From the NCBI GenBank assembly GCA_963931925.1, contig OZ007567.1:88826998-88890997 (forward strand): a DNA stretch of 64,000 nt, given 5' to 3'. A model generated the notes under the pieces. The model worked only from the letters and a program-made list of their open reading frames with translations, was not told where the DNA came from and ran no database searches. This document shows positions 60,801 through 64,000 of this stretch, in pieces (the first letter of the stretch is position 1; each line of letters begins with the position of its first letter). Origin of the DNA: Onchidella celtica (Eukaryota > Mollusca > Gastropoda > Systellommatophora > Onchidiidae). The position numbers and the translations under genes were made by a program.

Positions 60801-63202
60801 CTTCATCACCCGCTTACCTTATGTTTTATTCACTGACTTATGGCCATACTTCAATTCACGATTAGTGCATGCTATAAAGAAAAATCAGTTTACATAGGTG
60901 TTGCTACTGAAAATTCCATCACTTTTCATGAAAGTATCATGTCACATATATACCTAGAGAAATAGTTTATTACCCAGAATACTTGGATTCAACAGTAAGA
61001 ACAGTTACTCCCTAAAGAACTTTAGACTTTCTTTGTTAGTGTTACCCTACAGACTGAAAAAACCTAGAACTCAAAGCCTCTGGGTCTTTCCCTTTTATAT
61101 CTGTCAAATTTGACTCAGTCAGGGTATCTATTAAATGCAAAAATCCCTGAACGTGGAAAGGGCAAGACAGGTTATTACCTTCTAAAAAGCTGGGCATTCT
61201 GATACTTTGTATCATGTTAGCTAAGCTAAGGATAATAGTAAGTAGCAGATTGTGCTTTTCCATTAAGTACACAGCCAGGTGCTCATTGCTGAATAGCTGA
61301 ACGCTGATATGAACTATCCTGTTAGCAACTGTTGACCTCTCCTGAGCATCAATGAGGACAATAGAAATGCGGGAATAATGTTTAACAAATGCCTTGGCGA
61401 AAGCCTCCTGTTGAGGAAGAAAACAACATTTAATGTTTCTCACATAATCAAAATTATTTATGAGCAATGTTAATAAGATAAAAACCTTTTGTTATTAAAA
61501 TACTATTGTGCAACACTTCAATTGAGTCTGGACAGGTGTAAGCCCAGGCAAAATTTTTCAATCATCATTGTACAATAAGGCAATCTGGAGTTACTGAGAG
61601 CATAAGAAGTGAAATAACGTGCAGTTTCAAACTGCATGGAATTCTGAGGTTTTTCATTTTCTTAGGCATGCGACATTGAGGAAGAAAGGTGATTTTTCAT
61701 GTTCTCTGCCCATGCAGTATGAGCAATGGCACCAACTACAGCATAATATACAGAGATTTACAGCCAGCATGAAAAATAACTTTCAATACTACTTAAAAGT
61801 ACACGTATTTATATTATCATGCTTTAAAAAAAAACAACTCACAAATTTACTGTCAAAAGAACTTATGCTCCTGTAAAGAGTGAAATGTATTACTTGACCA
61901 TATCAAGAAATGCTTTCATGATCTAGACCCAAAGTACTTTCTAATTCAGTATACAGAGATTTTAACTACATATCTGCTCTTAGAGCAGTTCTCAGTGGCT
62001 TATCAAAACCGCAATCATTAAAACATGTTTTTTTCTCCACATACCTTGTATAAATCATCAGGCAGCAGTCCCAACAAGAAAGTGACAAGACGTTGTGGAA
62101 ATTCATACCTCAGAACCCAAAACACTAGTTCCTCAATCATCATGGTGTATTCCAATTTTTGGTTCATGCCTGGCTGACCTATGAATTAAAATGTCATATC
62201 TTCTATCCAAAAGTTTTAACTAATTGGTGTCAATATGAATAATGTAACTGCATATTAAATTTCTCTTAAGATATTGTCTCCGGCTAAGGCATTGGTTACT
62301 TTCTGTGGTATTTGTGCCACTTCCAATGTACACATGTGCTTTAACTGAAAAAGGCCAATATGAGTACTAACTACTGGAGTTATAAATAAATAAATAAATA
62401 AATAAATTTACATGAAACAATGTGAATACAATAACAATAAAATGAAACACCAATAGACCACTAAATGAAGCAAAACAGTTATGCAACAATAACTAGTTCT
62501 GAAACACAGACTAATAAATTAACCAGACTGGAAACACGAGCTTCGGGCTGTGTCGTTTTTTACGGAATTTCCAGAGTGGCAGTCGTATAACCAACATGGT
62601 CGCCGCTCGGGAAATTCCGATTCTAGTTCTATCTGCAGTAGAAATTTCTTTTTATTTGTCAAGATTAGTGGTACATGTATTAATTTCTTGGTGCGGAACC
62701 AAACTTCTGCGTTCAGTAGGCGCGTCAAAATGGTATCATCAACATTGTAGCTATGCTGAAGCGTCGGTCGTAAACGTGACCTTTCGCTGTTTTGTGACGT
62801 CACACAATGGGATCATCCAGTCTGGGTATTTTATTAGTCTGTGATCTGAAATGTCATCCAAATGACGACATATAATTATGACAAATTTTAATGTCAGCAA
62901 CTTCACACACTTATGCTTTCATATTATATTTGAGAATGTCTTGCCACACAAATCAAAATGTCAAATTTCTGAGCAATCCATTCTGATACATGATTGACGA
63001 CAAATTCGGTGCATATTTTAAACTCTTAAGCCACAATTCGAAACAACACATATAATCATAAGCTCTATATAATCAAACGAAACTGTTTAGGAAAAAAAAT
63101 TACCTTTGTAATTATCAAAATTGGCTGGATATTTCAAACAGGTGTTGATTTGTTCCTTCACCACTGTATAATTCTTTTGTTCTGGGCTGTCTACTGGTTG
63201 CT
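30730..63202 (-). CDS. UBR3: E3 ubiquitin-protein ligase UBR3 orthologue, N-terminus outside window
   Basis: Large cytosolic RING-type ubiquitin ligase of the UBR family; family members degrade specific substrates (for example Costal-2 in fly Hedgehog signalling). Thirty-four exons, about 1,580 codons, run from 63202 to the TAA at 30732-30730; human UBR3 has 1,888 residues. The UBR box and N-terminus lie right of base 64000. Recognised blocks in order: [73 protein letters not shown] cysteines CVIC (exon 20), [10 protein letters not shown] (exon 22) and CPLCR (exon 23), then the C-terminal zinc-binding domain (CTQC, CLICG, FREHCC) and [20 protein letters not shown]. It ends KRW plus eight residues, like human KRWGPHYNGL. 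All junctions are GT-AG and in frame. UBR1/UBR2 are excluded by their different RING sequence. Confidence 0.96.
31277..31416 (-). CDS. UBR3: UBR3 exon
   Basis: Contains [20 protein letters not shown] and [18 protein letters not shown], near-identical to human CGAGTGIFLLINASVIIIIRG...[17 protein letters not shown]. Confidence 0.98.
32455..32925 (-). repeat. Fold-back repeat family, copy 1 (diverged)
   Basis: Inverted arms around TTGGCAAAAAGAAAAAGTTG (about 32526-32545) and AGCTTTTTCATTTTGCCAA (about 32889-32907). The outer end CCACAGAAAAATTGTGG (32480-32496) is the reverse complement of the terminal hairpin seen at 38870-38890. The loop seems to contain additional sequence. Confidence 0.5.
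33003..33215 (-). CDS. UBR3: UBR3 exon, C-terminal zinc-binding domain
   Basis: Contains [20 protein letters not shown] and [20 protein letters not shown] then REHCC; the human match is LPENYNTIFQYYHRKTCSVC...PKDPAVCLVCGTFVCLKGLCC. Confidence 0.97.
33614..33799 (-). CDS. UBR3: UBR3 exon
   Basis: Contains [15 protein letters not shown] and [20 protein letters not shown]; it aligns to human EEEEFSVLASCLGLL...PVPAFDIITQWCFEIKSF. Frame 0 on both sides. Confidence 0.92.
34753..34878 (-). CDS. UBR3: UBR3 exon
   Basis: Encodes [20 protein letters not shown] followed by [19 protein letters not shown], matching human WSPESMEKCLQDFCLPFLRITSLLQHHLFGEDLPS. Confidence 0.96.
35193..35294 (-). CDS. UBR3: UBR3 exon
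   Basis: Thirty-four codons ([20 protein letters not shown]), matching human YEVLLSFVISELFKGKLYHEE. Frame 0 on both sides. Confidence 0.93.
35416..35720. repeat. Fold-back repeat family, copy 2 (diverged)
   Basis: AAAGTTAAAATGTGGC at 35430-35445 and the inverse GCCACATTTTAACTT at 35710-35724, with inner arms ATTGCAAAGCCC...AAACAAACAAT and ATTGTTTGTTT...GGAGCTTTGCAAT. Confidence 0.5.
35960..36078 (-). CDS. UBR3: UBR3 exon
   Basis: Encodes [20 protein letters not shown] and [14 protein letters not shown]; the human match is HFTCIVKVLFTLLYTQALAALS...SEEDRSAWKHAG. Confidence 0.94.
36569..37348. mobile_element. TTAA-flanked element copy B (piggyBac-like MITE)
   Basis: TTAA at 36569-36572 and 37345-37348. 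Collinear with copy A through all landmarks (GCACGGGCGGCAAA-like, TTCACGCGTCGGGTCACTGA, CAGCTGTCAGTTTGGAATCA). It lies in a UBR3 intron, 58 bases from an exon. Confidence 0.85.
37407..37507 (-). CDS. UBR3: UBR3 exon
   Basis: Encodes [20 protein letters not shown] followed by [13 protein letters not shown]; the human counterpart is EVPILYHDVTSLLLIQILMM. It lies 58 bases from a TTAA element. Confidence 0.9.
37725..38203 (-). mobile_element. LINE 3' fragment (L2/Rex-like): RT C-terminal tail and 3' UTR
   Basis: Minus-strand frame 38203-37901 encodes [20 protein letters not shown] and [20 protein letters not shown], the conserved tail of L2/Jockey-like ORF2 proteins. The 3' UTR ends GGCGCTATATAAATGCTC then (TTA)n, typical of this LINE group. 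It is 5'-truncated. The UTR contains a 55-bp tandem duplication (37781-37835 and 37836-37890). Confidence 0.85.
38524..38635 (-). CDS. UBR3: UBR3 exon
   Basis: Contains [13 protein letters not shown] and [13 protein letters not shown], matching human LNQLFHVLALHMRLY...YNPWRKLTQ. Confidence 0.9.
38709..38901 (+). repeat. Fold-back repeat family, copy 3, with 14-bp flanking direct repeats
   Basis: Arms 38710-38751 and 38804-38846 pair over about 42 bases with one mismatch and one indel (AAAATTGGGCAAAAGAAAAG...). It is followed by CCACAGTTTTTCTGTGG, itself a hairpin. The whole 193-bp unit is flanked by TCTCATGAAAGAAT at 38695-38708 and 38902-38915, a perfect direct repeat that looks like a target-site duplication. 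Confidence 0.7.
39854..39939 (-). CDS. UBR3: UBR3 exon
   Basis: Encodes [20 protein letters not shown] followed by SQTKKHCF; the human match is RTNLELELIHRGGNLCSGG...KRSC. Confidence 0.95.
40549..40685 (-). CDS. UBR3: UBR3 exon
   Basis: Contains [20 protein letters not shown] and [12 protein letters not shown]; the human counterpart is MESVMKDIKNTTQKKYRDY...FLFMYSVAR. Confidence 0.93.
42131..42782. mobile_element. CAG/CTG-ended MITE in UBR3 intron
   Basis: Ends CAGGGTTCCTGCAC and inverted CAGGATTCCTGCAC (13 of 14 identical). Flanks TTAAAC and TCTAAC agree at 4 of 6 positions. Non-coding; shares the CAGGGTTC terminus with the elements at 44.4-48.9 kb. CAGGG ends recall hAT transposons. Confidence 0.65.
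43363..43557 (-). CDS. UBR3: UBR3 exon, last RING cysteine pair
   Basis: Sixty-five codons with [20 protein letters not shown], matching human GEFTCPLCRQFANSVLPCYPG. Donor GTGAGT follows GGTTTG. Confidence 0.97.
43904..44014 (-). CDS. UBR3: UBR3 exon, RING CGH..H core
   Basis: Encodes [20 protein letters not shown] followed by [11 protein letters not shown]; the human match is [30 protein letters not shown]. Confidence 0.98.
45254..45274. repeat. Poly-C tract (21 C) with nearby G run
   Basis: Twenty-one C, and an 11-G run at about 45348-45358, 75 bases apart in the outer nested element; the two could pair or form four-stranded structures. Confidence 0.75.
46006..47853. mobile_element. Middle element of the nest
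   Basis: Ends CAGAGTTCATAGCAGACTT and inverted CAGGGTTCGTAGCGGACCTT, flanked by perfect TATTAG repeats (46000-46005 and 47854-47859). TTTTCAAGG words are repeated at both ends. Without its own insert it is about 335 bp. Confidence 0.78.
46173..47681. mobile_element. Innermost element of the nest
   Basis: Ends CAGATCTCCCAA and inverted CAGACCTCCCAA, flanked by CGTTAG (46167-46172) and CATTAG (47682-47687). GGGGAGATTT-like words recur near both ends. About 1.5 kb, no recognisable protein; interior partly C-rich. Confidence 0.68.
49194..49330 (-). CDS. UBR3: UBR3 exon, RING insert
   Basis: Begins VLGHRHQND and includes [20 protein letters not shown]; it corresponds to the long insert after human SSVLGQCRDN. 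The following intron carries the nested transposons. Confidence 0.92.
49726..49878 (-). CDS. UBR3: UBR3 exon, first RING cysteine pair
   Basis: Contains [20 protein letters not shown] and [12 protein letters not shown], matching human YDCVICGQSGPSSEDRPTGLVVLLQASS. CVIC is the first zinc pair of the atypical RING. Confidence 0.97.
50083..50177 (-). CDS. UBR3: UBR3 exon
   Basis: Encodes [20 protein letters not shown] followed by [11 protein letters not shown]; the human match is RRQKARERQQKLLAEFASRQKSFMETAM. Confidence 0.96.
50583..50780 (-). CDS. UBR3: UBR3 exon
   Basis: Contains [20 protein letters not shown] and [11 protein letters not shown]; the human counterpart is GDGITAVERILLKAASQSRM...IIEEICRKV. 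Donor GTATGG with a split Lys codon. Confidence 0.93.
51190..51469 (-). CDS. UBR3: UBR3 exon, Pro/Gly-rich insert and IKESL helix
   Basis: The first two thirds are a low-complexity linker ([20 protein letters not shown]); the end is [20 protein letters not shown], matching human EIKESILSLLIKLHHKLSG. Confidence 0.93.
51864..52077 (-). CDS. UBR3: UBR3 exon, acidic linker
   Basis: Begins [20 protein letters not shown] and continues as an acidic Ser-rich linker ([19 protein letters not shown]). Poorly conserved; the GTATGG donor after ATATCCT keeps frame with the next exon. Confidence 0.82.
52622..52723 (-). CDS. UBR3: UBR3 exon
   Basis: Thirty-four codons ([20 protein letters not shown]), matching the helical human segment LSEHVLCMVLYLIELGL. 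Frame 0 on both sides. Confidence 0.9.
53063..53210 (-). CDS. UBR3: UBR3 exon
   Basis: Contains [20 protein letters not shown] and [17 protein letters not shown], matching human NPWPPYKKRTSLHPSYKGLMRLLHCKTLHIVLFTLLYK. Confidence 0.94.
53674..53770 (-). CDS. UBR3: UBR3 exon with tandem CAG acceptors
   Basis: Contains [20 protein letters not shown] and [11 protein letters not shown]; the human match is [31 protein letters not shown]. Three successive CAGs at the acceptor (exon start 53770, 53767 or 53764) are all in frame. Confidence 0.95.
54196..54265 (-). CDS. UBR3: UBR3 exon
   Basis: Encodes [20 protein letters not shown] plus VPK; the human match is VADFKAPVFEPGGSMQQGMYTPK. The TTTTAG acceptor was preferred over the nearer GGCAG because only the former keeps frame and gives AEYK. 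Confidence 0.93.
54548..54696 (-). CDS. UBR3: UBR3 exon
   Basis: Contains [20 protein letters not shown] and MELMPEKTG, matching human [26 protein letters not shown]. Confidence 0.95.
55119..55920. mobile_element. Tigger/pogo-like MITE in UBR3 intron
   Basis: TA flanks at 55117-55118 and 55921-55922. Ends CAGTATTCTCCGTCTAAGAA and inverted CAGTAGTCTCCACCTAAGAA. CCTTAGAACCCG-like words recur at least six times close to the ends. No transposase. Confidence 0.78.
55951..56090 (-). CDS. UBR3: UBR3 exon
   Basis: Contains [13 protein letters not shown] and [20 protein letters not shown]; the human match is EHERSMLEGALTFLVILLSL. A TA-flanked MITE lies 30 bases downstream, in the next intron. Confidence 0.94.
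56617..56669 (-). CDS. UBR3: UBR3 exon (53 bases)
   Basis: Encodes [17 protein letters not shown], matching human [19 protein letters not shown]. Found by homology; too short for an ORF search. Confidence 0.94.
57405..57533 (-). CDS. UBR3: UBR3 exon
   Basis: Contains [20 protein letters not shown] followed by [16 protein letters not shown]; near-identical to human [18 protein letters not shown]. Confidence 0.97.
58098..58253 (-). CDS. UBR3: UBR3 exon
   Basis: Begins [20 protein letters not shown], matching human [18 protein letters not shown]; ends MLHALQIQ. Frame 0 on both sides. Confidence 0.95.
58955..59047 (-). CDS. UBR3: UBR3 exon
   Basis: Thirty-one codons with [15 protein letters not shown], matching human CLEALQDWFDAINF. 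Frame 0 on both sides. Confidence 0.94.
59418..59551 (-). CDS. UBR3: UBR3 exon
   Basis: Encodes [20 protein letters not shown] followed by [18 protein letters not shown]; the human match is MNLNKRELNEHVEFESQTYYAAF. Two leading bases complete Gly. Confidence 0.96.
60045..60230 (-). CDS. UBR3: UBR3 exon
   Basis: Contains [20 protein letters not shown] and [14 protein letters not shown], matching human [22 protein letters not shown] and the FFQGMNL junction. Confidence 0.95.
61179..61407 (-). CDS. UBR3: UBR3 exon
   Basis: Contains [14 protein letters not shown] and [20 protein letters not shown]; the human match is [17 protein letters not shown]. The donor GTAATA after TTAGAAG was chosen over the open read-through because it alone keeps frame with the next exon. 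Confidence 0.95.
62045..62178 (-). CDS. UBR3: UBR3 exon
   Basis: Contains [20 protein letters not shown], matching human TYEFPQGLVTLLLNMLPDAQYK. The leading GT completes a Gly codon. Confidence 0.93.
62382..62408. repeat. (TAAA)n microsatellite
   Basis: About six TAAA units in a UBR3 intron. Confidence 0.85.
62523..62826. mobile_element. Small CpG-rich inverted-repeat element in UBR3 intron
   Basis: Ends CCAGACTGGA (62523) and inverted (about 62816-62825). The interior is CpG-rich with a perfect CRE TGACGTCA at 62795-62802. A 94-codon minus-strand frame spans it but has no ATG start and no motif. Could instead be an intronic regulatory island. Confidence 0.4.
63104..63202 (-). CDS. UBR3: UBR3 exon (first in window)
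   Basis: Thirty-two codons, with [20 protein letters not shown]. Acceptor CAG at 63205-63203; the two first bases complete a codon from an exon beyond the window. Weakly conserved; supported by frame with the next exon. Confidence 0.75.
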
Positions 63203-64000
63203 CTGAGTAAACAACATGGTGTATTTTTATGCAAGCACAGTTTGAAAACTCTCATTCACTGTGTTGAGTTGATGTAAAAAGATTCCAAGGCACATTTTAA
63301 TACATTGTTATAATTTTTATTATGTCTTTTAAAGACATCTTCCTCTTAATGCTATTCTGACACACATGGAAACTAATGTTTATGTAGAATCTTGTGCATA
63401 TATGCTGTATGTTTCACCTGAACAGGTAGAAACTTATGTTATAAAGAGTGTGGACATGAAATTCCACCCTCGTCAGAGACCCTGACCTATCTAAAAGAAA
63501 CTTCTTAGTTATGGAAATCAAGTTAAAATGGGTTGACAGAAGTTCCCGCATTGGCTGCAGACTAGTTTTTGAGGAGAATGGTAGTGTGGCAGACAATAAT
63601 CTAGTATTCAATGCTGTCAAATAAGGTATGAATGACATGAATGAGAAACACAGCTAGAGTTTAGAGAAATACAGTGCATGGTGGTCAAAGTGGAGAAAAC
63701 GTGAGAAAGTAGGGTCATATTTCAAAATTTAAGTGTTAATACTTGGTCTGGCCTTGTGGTCTCTCTGGGCAATCAATCTTTAACTTCTAACCACATCAGC
63801 ATTTCTGTTCTCTCTTCTTTTCAAGCTTCTGTTATATTCTCTCATATTTTCTCCAAATTGTGAACAGTCATCTCAGCTACTTGGTGCTTGCATATCTCCC
63901 ATTACAGTTTTTTCAGTTTTCTCACTTTCACCTCCTTTATTCAGCTTCTCCTTACTTTTTTTTTTTCTTGATTACAGGCACCCAGTTAGTTCATTGCTCA
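63203..64000. other. UBR3 intron, right edge
   Basis: No further UBR3 exon found on the minus strand. T-rich tract at 63954-63968. Confidence 0.5.

Noticed and set aside
62519-62803. 94-codon minus-strand open frame in a UBR3 intron
   Set aside because: It coincides almost exactly with a small inverted-repeat element, has no ATG at its start, and does not join UBR3 in frame.
1-64000. CRISPR arrays, tRNA/rRNA genes, LTR or other virus-derived elements
   Set aside because: No spaced direct-repeat arrays, no A/B-box cloverleaf candidates, and no paired long terminal repeats or capsid/envelope/integrase-like frames were seen by eye.

Overview
The window is nuclear DNA of an animal. It is AT-rich, the genes are split by GT-AG introns, and the spaces between are full of DNA-transposon debris and LINE tails. 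Frequent TAGGCCTA and TACATGTA words and the LINE tails suggest a marine invertebrate; a mollusc or other lophotrochozoan is my best guess, but I cannot prove it from these genes.

Two conserved host genes are present, both on the minus strand. From about 17.4 kb down to 1.2 kb lies a Tousled-like kinase (TLK): 18 coding exons give about 640 residues from the initiator Met through most of the kinase domain, and the last coding exon lies beyond the left edge. From 63.2 kb down to 30.7 kb lies an E3 ubiquitin ligase of the UBR3 family: 34 exons give about 1,580 residues, including the split RING finger and the C-terminal zinc/UBR-type domain with its stop codon. Its N-terminus, including the UBR box, lies beyond the right edge. 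Every exon junction was checked by hand: the reading frame stays open across all junctions and every intron is GT-AG. TLK acts in chromatin assembly (ASF1 phosphorylation) and UBR3 in protein turnover. Nothing in the sequence links their functions; they are simply tandem neighbours.

The 13 kb between the genes (17.4-30.7 kb) holds the probable TLK 5' region (CRE and YY1-like words at 18.5-18.7 kb), a CpG-richer block to 21.6 kb, then long AT-rich sequence without a recognisable gene that may include the UBR3 3' UTR. Inserted there are a LINE tail, a Tigger/pogo-like element, a small inverted-repeat element and a TTAA-flanked element.

The most striking structures are mobile. (1) A three-level nest of elements at 44.4-48.9 kb, each beginning CAG and ending CTG, with candidate 6-bp target duplications, sits inside the UBR3 intron that splits the RING finger. 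(2) Two near-identical 780-bp TTAA elements lie one in each gene. (3) Three CAGT-ended, TA-flanked MITEs each carry their own amplified oligomer. (4) A fold-back repeat family has three copies in UBR3 introns; the cleanest copy is flanked by perfect 14-bp direct repeats. I found no operon-like system, CRISPR array, tRNA, rRNA or virus-derived element, and nothing I would call a new multi-gene system.
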